A stretch of 32,853 bases of DNA. Origin: Phycisphaeraceae bacterium. Lineage in GTDB: Bacteria; Planctomycetota; Phycisphaerae; Phycisphaerales; Zrk34. Made by a program: the position numbers and the translations under genes. The stretch is taken from the NCBI GenBank assembly GCA_028281485.1, contig JANQJT010000163.1:1-32853 (forward strand). Reading direction: 5' to 3'. The notes beneath the pieces are model-generated. The model worked only from the letters and a program-made list of their open reading frames with translations, did not search any database and was not told the DNA's origin. Position 1 is the stretch's first letter. Each line of letters opens with the position of its first letter. Shown here piece by piece: positions 9,481 to 17,796 of the stretch.

Positions 9481-10464
9481 ATGTCGAAGAAGCGCTGGTT
9501 TGCTCAGGGGATTGCGGCTCTCGCGGTGGTTGCGACCGTCTCGTATGCCGCGGTGACGCTGGATAAAGATCTGCCCGATTACGTCCCGACCTCGGGTGTG
9601 AGCGGTAACATCAAGAGTGTCGGTTCGGACACGATGAATAACCTGATGACCCTGTGGGCTGAGGGTTTCCGCAAGATGTATCCGAACGTGATGGTCGAGA
9701 TCGAAGGCAAGGGCTCGAGCACCGCGCCCAAGGCCCTGATCGCGGGTACGGCGACGTTCGGCCCGATGAGCCGGGCGATGAAGAGCAGCGAGCAGGACGA
9801 TTTCGAGGACGCGTTCGGCTACAAGGCGACGAATGTGCGGACCTCGATCGATATGCTCGCGGTGTTCGTCCACAAGGACAACCCCATCGCCGAGCGGGGC
9901 CTGACGCTTCAGCAGCTCGACTGCATCTTCTCCAAGACCCGCAAGTCCGGCGGTGAGGATATCGTCACCTGGGGCGACCTGGGTCTGACCGGTGATTGGG
10001 TCGACAAGCCGATCTCGCTGTACGGGCGCAACTCGGCATCCGGCACGTATGGCTACTACAAGAAGGTGGCGCTGCTGGGGGGCGATTACAAGGATTCGGT
10101 CAAGGAGCAGCCCGGTTCTTCGGCTGTGGTGCAGGGCATCGCGACCGATAAGTACGCGATCGGTTACTCGGGGATCGGCTACAAGACCGCCGACGTGCGG
10201 GTCTTGCCCCTGGCGAAGTCTGCCGACAGCCCCTACTTTGCTCCGACGGCGGATAACGCGGCCGAGTACCCCTTGGCTCGCTTCCTTTACCTGTACGTCA
10301 ATTACAAGCCCGGCAGTTCGCTCGATCCCCTGCGGGCCGAGTTCCTGAAGTACATCTTCAGCAAGTCGGGCCAGAGCGACGTGATCAAGGACGGCTACAT
10401 CCCCGTCACGGCCACGATCGCCGCCGAGGAGCTCGGCAAGTTTGGGATCGAGATCGAGGAGTAA
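9481..10464 (+). CDS. pstS: phosphate ABC transporter substrate-binding protein PstS
   Basis: A 327-residue periplasmic phosphate-binding protein that feeds PstCAB. The N-terminus is a signal peptide (MSKKRWFAQGIAALAVVAT, cleavage near SYA-A). The PstS phosphate-binding motifs are present: GSDTMNNLMTLWAEGF, the glycine-serine loop GKGSSTAPKAL, and GRNSASGTYGYYKK. The ATG at 9481 has AGGA six bases upstream; earlier ATGs at 9466 and 9475 are in frame, but one precedes the ribosome binding site and the other abuts it. There is no lipobox, so the protein should be soluble. It is preceded by the Pho-box-like array and followed by two hairpins before pstC, a layout suited to making more binding protein than permease. 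Confidence 0.95.
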   Translation: MSKKRWFAQGIAALAVVATVSYAAVTLDKDLPDYVPTSGVSGNIKSVGSDTMNNLMTLWAEGFRKMYPNVMVEIEGKGSSTAPKALIAGTATFGPMSRAMKSSEQDDFEDAFGYKATNVRTSIDMLAVFVHKDNPIAERGLTLQQLDCIFSKTRKSGGEDIVTWGDLGLTGDWVDKPISLYGRNSASGTYGYYKKVALLGGDYKDSVKEQPGSSAVVQGIATDKYAIGYSGIGYKTADVRVLPLAKSADSPYFAPTADNAAEYPLARFLYLYVNYKPGSSLDPLRAEFLKYIFSKSGQSDVIKDGYIPVTATIAAEELGKFGIEIEE

Positions 10465-10468
10465 AAAT

Positions 10469-10485
10469 AACGGCAACACGCCGTT
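10469..10485 (+). repeat. hairpin just after pstS
   Basis: AACGGC and GCCGTT form a perfect six-pair stem around the five-base loop AACAC, four bases after the pstS stop codon. On the plus strand it lacks a T-run. It may protect the pstS 3' end. On the minus strand it is followed by TTATTTTT, but there is no minus-strand gene here. Confidence 0.5.
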
Positions 10486-10507
10486 AATATGAATTCGTTA
10501 CAATCTC

Positions 10508-10541
10508 GCGCGTGGTTGCCCGAAAGCGGCCACGCGTTTTT
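10508..10541 (+). terminator. terminator-like hairpin between pstS and pstC
   Basis: CGCGTGG (10509-10515) pairs with CCACGCG (10530-10536), and the stem can extend inward through TTGC/GCGG with two wobble pairs to a CCGAAA loop. Five Ts follow at 10537-10541. This is a rho-independent terminator arrangement inside the operon. Partial read-through would give abundant pstS mRNA and less pstCAB-phoU mRNA. Confidence 0.65.
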
Positions 10542-10621
10542 CAACCAGCCCGGCCCGTGCCGGCTTGGTGACCGGATGAATCAGGGGTACCCGGAGAGTA
10601 CTGTCGACGCAGACGGGATCG

Positions 10622-13309
10622 ATGCAGGATAGCCATGAGTCATTTTCCAAGCGGCGGCGCAAGCTGCAGACGCCGTGGCGCGTGAAGGCCGCCGACAGTG
10701 CGTCGCGCGCGATCATCACGATCGGTGGTGTCGGCACGATCATCGCCATGTCGCTGTTGGCTGTGATGCTGTTCTGGGAGGTGTTCCCGCTGTTTAAGCC
10801 CGCGGTCGCCACGCGCATCGAAGGGCACGCGCTTCCGCTGGACCAGCGCCAGCCAATCCACATGCGCGCCGACGAGTACCGCACGCTGTCTTGGGTGGTT
10901 TGCGATGACGGCACGCTACAGGTCTATCGCCTTGGCGATGGCGCGGTGATCGAGGACCGCGTGTTGTCGGGCGGTGAGATGCCCACGGCGATGAGCTTCC
11001 CCTTGGCCGGCGAGTCAAGGAATCGCGGCGCGAAGACGGAGCACCGCACGGTGATCGCCAGCGGGTACGCCAACGGCGAGGTGCAGTTCTTTAACGTTGA
11101 TATCATCACGACGTACCTCGATGACGAGACGGTGCCCGAGGCGTTGCACGACCTGGAAGAGGGCGTGGCTGCGCCGTATGAAGACGGGGTGGTGCAACGC
11201 ACGCCGACCGGCCAGTTCCGCCACCAGGCGGTGGTTGTCAGCGAGCGGGGAGAGCGTCGGGCGCTGCTGGACGGGCCTGTCGTTGCGATGGATCACGTGA
11301 TCGATGGCAGCAAGGTGACGATGATCGCAGCGGGCGGGCGTGGTGACACGCAGCCGCAGTTGAAGATGGCCACGGGCCGGCTGAGCGGCGGCGCGTTCAC
11401 GGTTGTCAACAACCTGCCCTACACGCTCCGCGGCGGGCAGCACGCCTCGCACGTCAAGCTTTCGGGTATCAGGGATCAGGTCTTCGCGATCTGGCCGGAC
11501 GGCCTGACAACGCGACTGGCCACCTCCGATCCGCCAAACGCGTACGTCGCTGAGGAACTGGACGTCGCACCGCTGGGCGGCGAGGTGGTGACGAGCGTGC
11601 AATGGTTGTTGGGCCAGGCGACGCTGTTGGTGGGCACCAGCGAGGGCCGACTGAACGGCTACTTCACCATTCGCCCCGCTGACTACGATGTACAGGATCA
11701 GTACCCCGACAACCGGGACGGCGTGGTGTTCTTACGGGCCAAGCCGCTGGCGCCGCCGAGCGGTTCGCCGATCACCTCACTCGACAGTTCCACTCGCACG
11801 CGTCTGATCGTTTCCGGTGACCAGGCGGGAATCGTGCGCAGCTACTACGTGACCAGTGAGCTGGAGCTGATCGCGCTGGACACCGAGCAGCGCAGCAGCG
11901 TCGGCGCGGTGGCCATCAGCCCCAAGGAAGACGCGATCTACGCGACAGACAACAGTCAGCTGTTCCAGTGGTCGTTCGACAAGATGCACCCCGAAGCCAC
12001 GATGGAGACGCTGTTCCGTCCGGTCTGGTACGAGAACTACGCGGTCAAGCTGTACATGTGGCAGAGCACCGGCGGCAGCGACGACTACGAGCCGAAGTAC
12101 AGCCTCGTGCCGCTGGTGTTTGGCACGATCAAGGCGACGTTTTACGGGATGCTGTTCGGGGCGCCGCTGGCGCTGATGGCGGCGATCTTCACCAGCGAGT
12201 TCCTGCCGCCGCGCTGGAAGGCGCGCATCAAGCCCACGATCGAACTGATGGCGTCGTTGCCGTCGGTGGTGCTGGGCTTCCTGGCGGCGCTGGTGTTCGC
12301 ACCGGTGCTGGAGGGCATCCTGCCGGCGGTGCTGTCGATGATGTTGGTCGTGCCGCTGACGTTCATGCTCGGCGCGTACCTGTGGCAATTGCTGCCGTTC
12401 CGGTTCACCGTGATCGCGAGGCCGTACCGATTCATGGTTCACCTGGCGTTGCTGCCAGTGGGTGTGGTCGCGGCACTATTGGCTGGGCCGACGATCGAGC
12501 GGTTGCTGTTTGCCGGCAACATCAAGCTGTGGTTGAACGGCTCGTTGAGCAGCACCAAGCCGTACGGCAGCCCGGTCGGTGGGTGGTTGTTCCTGCTGAT
12601 GCCGGTGGCGGTGTTGGTGGTGGGGCTGGTGATGACGACGATCGTCAACCCGCGGATGCGCACGGTGACGCCGCATCTGACACGTCGCAAGGCGGCGATG
12701 CTGGACCTGGGCAAGTTTGTCGTGGGGGCGGTCGTTGCGTTGAGCCTGGCGTTGGGGGTCGGTTTTGTTCTCTCGCAGATGGGCGTCGACTCGCGTGCGC
12801 CGTGGACGGCGGGCGGTTTTGACCTGGCGATCCTGGGTCAGTTTGATCAGCGTAACGCGCTGCTGATCGGTTGGGTGTTGGGCTTCGCGGTCATCCCGAT
12901 CATCTACACCATCTCCGAGGACGCGCTGTCATCGGTGCCTGAGCACCTGCGCAGCGGCTCGCTGGGAAGCGGCGCCACGCCGTGGCAGACGGCGGTGCGC
13001 ATCGTGGTGCCCACGGCGATGAGCGGTCTGTTTTCGGCGATGATGATCGGCCTGGGCCGCGCCGTCGGCGAGACGATGATCGTGTTGATGGCGTTCGGCA
13101 ACACGCCATTGTTGGACCTGAACATGCTCAGCGGCAGTCGCACACTGGCGAGTAACATCGCCGTGGAACTGCCCGAGGCCGTGCCGGGCACGACGCACTA
13201 CCGCGTGCTGTTCCTCTGCGGCTTCGTGCTGTTTGTCATGACGTTCTTCCTGAACACCGTGGCGGAGCTGGTCCGCATGCGATTCCGTAAGAGGGCGGTC
13301 TCCTTATGA
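10622..13309 (+). CDS. pstC: phosphate ABC transporter permease PstC, enlarged
   Basis: The inner-membrane permease half that partners PstA, 895 residues against about 300-330 for a standard PstC. TM1 lies at about 31-58. Residues of about 60-490 form a predicted periplasmic region, mostly beta-strand, with recurring short blocks such as GQATLLVGTSEGRLNGY and SGDQAGIVRSYYV that suggest a WD40-like propeller. The core permease starts near 493 (YSLVPLVFGTIKATFYG). An extra hydrophobic insertion of about 150 residues follows the TM carrying VPLTFMLGAYLWQLLPF. The coupling EAA loop is intact near 775-795 (SGSLGSGATPWQTAVRIVVP). Similar long PstC proteins occur in some marine bacteria. It overlaps pstA by four bases (ATGA), so translation is probably coupled. 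Confidence 0.9.
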   Translation: MQDSHESFSKRRRKLQTPWRVKAADSASRAIITIGGVGTIIAMSLLAVMLFWEVFPLFKPAVATRIEGHALPLDQRQPIHMRADEYRTLSWVVCDDGTLQVYRLGDGAVIEDRVLSGGEMPTAMSFPLAGESRNRGAKTEHRTVIASGYANGEVQFFNVDIITTYLDDETVPEALHDLEEGVAAPYEDGVVQRTPTGQFRHQAVVVSERGERRALLDGPVVAMDHVIDGSKVTMIAAGGRGDTQPQLKMATGRLSGGAFTVVNNLPYTLRGGQHASHVKLSGIRDQVFAIWPDGLTTRLATSDPPNAYVAEELDVAPLGGEVVTSVQWLLGQATLLVGTSEGRLNGYFTIRPADYDVQDQYPDNRDGVVFLRAKPLAPPSGSPITSLDSSTRTRLIVSGDQAGIVRSYYVTSELELIALDTEQRSSVGAVAISPKEDAIYATDNSQLFQWSFDKMHPEATMETLFRPVWYENYAVKLYMWQSTGGSDDYEPKYSLVPLVFGTIKATFYGMLFGAPLALMAAIFTSEFLPPRWKARIKPTIELMASLPSVVLGFLAALVFAPVLEGILPAVLSMMLVVPLTFMLGAYLWQLLPFRFTVIARPYRFMVHLALLPVGVVAALLAGPTIERLLFAGNIKLWLNGSLSSTKPYGSPVGGWLFLLMPVAVLVVGLVMTTIVNPRMRTVTPHLTRRKAAMLDLGKFVVGAVVALSLALGVGFVLSQMGVDSRAPWTAGGFDLAILGQFDQRNALLIGWVLGFAVIPIIYTISEDALSSVPEHLRSGSLGSGATPWQTAVRIVVPTAMSGLFSAMMIGLGRAVGETMIVLMAFGNTPLLDLNMLSGSRTLASNIAVELPEAVPGTTHYRVLFLCGFVLFVMTFFLNTVAELVRMRFRKRAVSL

Positions 13310-16101
13310 GTCAGGTGCGGCTCGATCAACCCGGCGATTCCGGTTCGCGGCCCAGGCGTCGCGGGGGCGGCACGCGTACGGCGTTGGTGGCGCACGGCGA
13401 GCCCATGGTGTGGCTGACCGGGGGGTGTCTGGCGATCAGCGTGGTGATGATCCTGGGGCTGCTGTGGCTGATCCTGATGCAGGGTGCCGGTACGTTCGTG
13501 CCTCAGCCGATCGTGAAGGTCACCACGGTCGACGGCCAGGTGATCATGGGCGAGCCCACGCGGCACGAGAGCTACGAGCTGGTCGAGGACATGGTCGATA
13601 CGCTGCCGACGGCGCTGCGTGACAAGGCCGAGCCCTTGCTTATCGAGAGCTCGCCGGCCGGTCAGCGCTACGGCTACGACACGCGCACGCTCTACCGCAC
13701 CGGCAACTTCCGATTGAACAACACGCGCTTCACCTGGGTGCCCGAGTTCGCGGTGGTCGAAACCGAGAAGCCCGAGTGGGCCATGGTGGTCGAGCGGCAG
13801 GAGTGGGGCCGGTTCTACGGCATCCCTCTGGCTTTTGAAAGAAAACACGAGCGGCCCGTCTCCGAAGAGGAGGAGTTGCTGGCCGATCTGAATCAGCTTC
13901 TCTACATCGGTCAGTTCACCGCTCCCGCCGAGCAGCGCGAACAGATCAAGCGGTTGTTGGAGGGCGCGACGAAGGAATTGGATGATTTGCGCGGCGCTGC
14001 GATCAAAGAGTTTGTTGCCGGGTTCGATGCGCAAGAAGGGGTCTCATTCGGCGCCGAGCTGGACAGCCGCAAGATCGTGTCGCTGACCGACCTGCGACCG
14101 GGTGACAACGTCGTGCGGATCGTCGAGGTGTATGAGGGCTCGCAAGTTGCTTACGAACGGTTCCGGCAGGTCCACGGCCGGGTCTTGGATCAACTGCGTG
14201 AGCGAAGCCGACTCAAGCGTCACGATCTCGGCGAGATCAACGAGCACCAGGAGCACTCGCGTAAGGCGCTGCGTGATGTTGAATTGGTCTACGGTAAGAA
14301 GCTGTTAGATCGTGAGAAGCAGGATCGCCTCGAAGCCGAGGGCGAAGAGGCGTCCGGTGAGTTCCTGGAGTTTCGCGAGGCGCGCCTGCGACAGGTGCCG
14401 CTGGTGGAGCGGGCCGAGTCGATGCTGGTGCAGCAGAACGTGCTGAACGCGATCGAACTGGAGAACGCGGATCGTGCGGCGCTGGTCGAACGCGTCGCGG
14501 AGCGATACGGCCGGGACGCACCGATGACACGGGCGGCGCGGAATAGCGATGAAGCCATGGTTGGCCGCGCCGAGCAGACCGCCGAGAAGGCCGAGGCCGC
14601 CATCGCGACGGTGCGTCAGCGATTGGATCGTGAATACGCCCGGTACGCCCGGCGCATCGGTCCGGTCGATGAGCCACTCAACGCCGCGATCGACGATTAC
14701 ATCCAGACCAAGATCCACACCAACGAGCAGACGCGCGAGATCAACCACCGCATCGAAGAACTGAACGAATCCAGCGAGCGCTACGCGATCCGCTTCGTGA
14801 CCGGCGACAGCCAGTTCGCCACGGTCAATGTCGCGGAGATCGTCCGGGCCTATCCGGCCAACCGGCTGAGCTTCGGCGACAAGGCCGGCGTCTACCTTTC
14901 TCGCTGGGGCGAGTTCCTTACGGCCGACCCGCGCGAGGCCAACCAGGAGGGCGGCGTCAAGCAGCAGATCATCGGCACCGTGCTCATGACGATCATCATG
15001 GCCATCGCCGTGGTGCCTTTCGGTGTGATGGCGGCGCTGTATCTGCGAGAGTACGCCCAAGCGGGCCCGATCGTCTCGATCATCCGCATCTCGATCAACA
15101 ACCTGGCCGGTGTGCCGAGCATCGTGTTCGGCATGTTCGGCTACGCGCTGTTCTGCCGAATCGTCGGCGGCTACATCGACCGCGGCCCCACCGTCGTGCT
15201 GCCCTCGAAGACGTGGTTCGTCATGCTGGTGGTGTTCGGGCTGCTGATCCTGATCGGTGGCGTGGCGGCGCTGCTCAACCGTGGCGGCACGAAGACGCGC
15301 GGCAGCGGTGTGGCGCCCGCGATCAATGTGTTGCTTTGCGTGCTCATGTTCGGCCTGGTGGTCGTGCTCAACGTGTTGTTCGGGTTGAATCCGTACATCG
15401 TGCTGGGCACGGTTCTGCTCTATGTCGGCTGCTACGTGGTGTTCGGCCGCGTACAAGACGTTCGTTCGACGTTCGAGCGGACGGTGTACACGGCGGGGCT
15501 GTCGACGTGCGTGTCGGCGGCGGGCGTGTTGCTCTTGCTGATCGCCGTGACCCCGTTCTTCGACGGCTTCTTCACGGCAAGCTATGCCGACAACAACCCG
15601 ACGTTCGGCAAGGGGGCGCTGATCTGGGCGTCGCTGACGCTGGCGCTGCTGACGCTGCCGGTGGTGATCGTGGCGACGGAAGAGGCGCTCAGCGCCGTGC
15701 CGAACTCGATGCGTGAGGGCTCTTACGCCTGCGGGGCGGGCAAGTGGCAGACGATCAAGCGGATTGTCCTGCCCCGTGCGATGCCGGGTATCATGACGGG
15801 TATGATTCTCGCGATGGCGCGTGGCGCCGGTGAGGTGGCGCCGCTGATGCTGGTGGGCGCGGTGAAGATCGCGCCCGAGCTGCCGTTCGATACCGCTCCG
15901 CCGTTCGGTGTGAACCGCAGCTTCCTGCACCTGGGTTTCCACATTTACGACCTCGGCTTCCAGAGCCCCGACGCCGAGGCCGCCAAGCCGATGGTTTACA
16001 CGACAACGCTGCTGTTGATTTTTATTGTCGCCGTTCTGAATATCGCCTCGATCTGGTTGAGAACACGACTGCGTCGGAAGTTCGTCGCGTCGGCCTTCTA
16101 A
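13306..16101 (+). CDS. pstA: phosphate ABC transporter permease PstA, enlarged
   Basis: The second permease subunit, 931 residues against about 280-300 for a standard PstA. TM1 is at about 34-62. Residues 63-545 are a predicted periplasmic region: a beta-rich part, then a long charged helical section (about 188-490, rich in Glu, Arg and Lys) that should form coiled coil. The permease core begins near 548 (VKQQIIGTVLMTIIMAIAVVPFG). After the block NLAGVPSIVFGMFGYALF there is an insertion with about four extra membrane helices (about 630-760). The EAA loop follows near 799-820 (MREGSYACGAGKWQTIKRIVLP). The ATG overlaps the pstC stop. The matching enlargement of PstC suggests that the two periplasmic parts form one structure. 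Confidence 0.9.
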   Translation: MSQVRLDQPGDSGSRPRRRGGGTRTALVAHGEPMVWLTGGCLAISVVMILGLLWLILMQGAGTFVPQPIVKVTTVDGQVIMGEPTRHESYELVEDMVDTLPTALRDKAEPLLIESSPAGQRYGYDTRTLYRTGNFRLNNTRFTWVPEFAVVETEKPEWAMVVERQEWGRFYGIPLAFERKHERPVSEEEELLADLNQLLYIGQFTAPAEQREQIKRLLEGATKELDDLRGAAIKEFVAGFDAQEGVSFGAELDSRKIVSLTDLRPGDNVVRIVEVYEGSQVAYERFRQVHGRVLDQLRERSRLKRHDLGEINEHQEHSRKALRDVELVYGKKLLDREKQDRLEAEGEEASGEFLEFREARLRQVPLVERAESMLVQQNVLNAIELENADRAALVERVAERYGRDAPMTRAARNSDEAMVGRAEQTAEKAEAAIATVRQRLDREYARYARRIGPVDEPLNAAIDDYIQTKIHTNEQTREINHRIEELNESSERYAIRFVTGDSQFATVNVAEIVRAYPANRLSFGDKAGVYLSRWGEFLTADPREANQEGGVKQQIIGTVLMTIIMAIAVVPFGVMAALYLREYAQAGPIVSIIRISINNLAGVPSIVFGMFGYALFCRIVGGYIDRGPTVVLPSKTWFVMLVVFGLLILIGGVAALLNRGGTKTRGSGVAPAINVLLCVLMFGLVVVLNVLFGLNPYIVLGTVLLYVGCYVVFGRVQDVRSTFERTVYTAGLSTCVSAAGVLLLLIAVTPFFDGFFTASYADNNPTFGKGALIWASLTLALLTLPVVIVATEEALSAVPNSMREGSYACGAGKWQTIKRIVLPRAMPGIMTGMILAMARGAGEVAPLMLVGAVKIAPELPFDTAPPFGVNRSFLHLGFHIYDLGFQSPDAEAAKPMVYTTTLLLIFIVAVLNIASIWLRTRLRRKFVASAF

Positions 16102-16118
16102 GTCGAAGGAACTGATCT

Positions 16119-17054
16119 ATGAAATCCATACACGACACGACATTGATCGACCCTAATACCACGCCACCGCTCCCGCCGACGGGCGTCGAGGTGCAGATCG
16201 ATGACAACGCGGCTTCGGCCAACACGGGCGGTCAACTGCTGGACGCGATCAATCGCGGCGAACAGATCCACAGCGAGGTGCACGACGCGATCCAGCACGA
16301 AGAGATCGTGTTGGACGTGGTCGACTTCAACCTCTGGTACGGTGCGAAACAGGCGTTGTACGACAACAACTTCAAGGTGCCGCGCGGCAAGGTCACGTCG
16401 CTGATCGGCCCGTCGGGCTGCGGCAAGAGCACGCTGCTGCGTTCGGTCAACCGCATCAACGACCTGATCGACATCGTGCGCATCAAGGGCGACATGCTGC
16501 TCAACGGCGACTCGATCTACGACCCCGGCGTGGACGTGATCGAACTCCGCAAGCGCATGGGCATGGTGTTCCAGAAGCCCAACCCGTTCCCCATGAGCAT
16601 CTACGAGAACGTGGTGTACCCGCTCCGTATCGACGGCGAGCGCAGCAAGAGCGTGCTGGATGACGTGTGTGAGAACTCGCTGAAGGGCGCGGCGCTGTGG
16701 GACGAGGTCAGCGATCGGCTGCACGACAACGCGCTGGGCATGTCCGGCGGTCAGCAGCAGCGTCTCTGCATCGCGCGCGCCATCGCCGCGGAGCCCGAGG
16801 TCCTGCTGATGGACGAGCCCTGCAGCGCGCTGGACCCGATCGCCACCGGCAAGGTGGAAGACCTGATCCAGGAGCTCAAGGGCGATTACTCGATCCTGAT
16901 CGTGACCCACAACATGCAGCAGGCGTCGCGTGCCAGCGACTTCACCGCGTTCATGTATCTCGGCCGTCTTATCGAGTACGGTCCGACGATCGACGTGTTT
17001 ACCAATCCCCACCTGAAAGAAACCGAAGATTACATCACCGGTCGTTTCGGTTAA
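16119..17054 (+). CDS. pstB: phosphate ABC transporter ATPase PstB
   Basis: The cytoplasmic ATPase that powers phosphate import through PstCA. The 311 residues include Walker A at 97-105 (GPSGCGKST), the Q-loop in [12 protein letters not shown], the signature [14 protein letters not shown], Walker B in [13 protein letters not shown] and the switch His in VTHNMQQ. These are diagnostic for PstB. About 60 residues precede the ABC domain, which most PstB proteins lack; this extension is hydrophilic and acidic ([19 protein letters not shown]). AAGGA lies eight bases before the ATG at 16119, so the extended start is well supported. It follows pstA by 17 bases. Confidence 0.96.
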   Translation: MKSIHDTTLIDPNTTPPLPPTGVEVQIDDNAASANTGGQLLDAINRGEQIHSEVHDAIQHEEIVLDVVDFNLWYGAKQALYDNNFKVPRGKVTSLIGPSGCGKSTLLRSVNRINDLIDIVRIKGDMLLNGDSIYDPGVDVIELRKRMGMVFQKPNPFPMSIYENVVYPLRIDGERSKSVLDDVCENSLKGAALWDEVSDRLHDNALGMSGGQQQRLCIARAIAAEPEVLLMDEPCSALDPIATGKVEDLIQELKGDYSILIVTHNMQQASRASDFTAFMYLGRLIEYGPTIDVFTNPHLKETEDYITGRFG

Positions 17055-17118
17055 GCTGATTGCCGCTTCTTGCGGGGGTAGACTGAAACAGGCCCTGTAA
17101 AGAAAGGGAGGATTATCT

Positions 17119-17796
17119 ATGTCGATTCACCTTGAAAGACAGTTCGACCGGCTCAAGAAGCTGATCCTCTCGCAGGGCGCGCGGGTAGAGGAGGCTTTGG
17201 TCGAGGCGATCATGGCGGTGCAGAACTACGACGAAGCGTTGGCGCGTCGCGTGATCGAAAACGACAAGCAGATCGATCTGATGGAGATCGAGGTGGAGGA
17301 AGAGTGCCTGCACACGCTGGCGCTGCACCAGCCGGTGGCGTTCGACCTGCGATACGTTGTGGCGGTGTTGAAGATCAACAACGACCTGGAACGCATCGCC
17401 GACCTGGCGTCGAACATCTGTCAGCAGGCGATCTATCTGTCGCAGTCCGGCGGGTTGGCCGAAATCCCATTCGACATGCGGACGATGTCGGTGAAGGTGT
17501 CCGACATGATGAAGCTGGCGTTGGACGCGCTGGTCAACGTTGATCCGGAGACCGCCCAGAGCGTGCGAGATATGGACGATGAGGTCGACGCGATCCACCA
17601 GGACATGTACGGCAGCATCACGGCGGCGATCCGGGAAAACCCGCACCTCATCGAGCAACTCATTCACTACATGAACATCTCGCGTCAGCTCGAACGCATC
17701 GGCGACCACGCCTGCAACATCGCCGAGGACGTGTTGTACATGGCGCGGGGCGACATCTCTCGCCATCAAGGTCCGGTTCGCAGCCCTAAGACCTGA
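17119..17796 (+). CDS. phoU: phosphate signalling protein PhoU
   Basis: PhoU restrains Pst activity and Pho signalling when phosphate is plentiful. The 225-residue protein is all-helical with two repeated three-helix bundles. The metal-binding helices appear as NNDLERIADLASNI and SRQLERIGDHACNIAED. The ATG at 17119 has an excellent GGGAGG at 17106-17111. It closes the pst operon, 64 bases after pstB. Its last 11 bases overlap the end of the convergent GH130 gene. No terminator follows, so the two converging transcripts may overlap. Confidence 0.95.
   Translation: MSIHLERQFDRLKKLILSQGARVEEALVEAIMAVQNYDEALARRVIENDKQIDLMEIEVEEECLHTLALHQPVAFDLRYVVAVLKINNDLERIADLASNICQQAIYLSQSGGLAEIPFDMRTMSVKVSDMMKLALDALVNVDPETAQSVRDMDDEVDAIHQDMYGSITAAIRENPHLIEQLIHYMNISRQLERIGDHACNIAEDVLYMARGDISRHQGPVRSPKT

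Noticed and set aside
14305-15942. Minus-strand open frame of 545 codons inside pstA
   Set aside because: It is rich in Arg, His and Gln with no family motif and lies opposite the coiled-coil and permease parts of pstA.
10622-16101. Possibility that long PstC and PstA come from gene fusion errors or frameshifts
   Set aside because: Both frames are continuous, overlap by ATGA as in a normal operon, and have the permease motifs at their C-termini.
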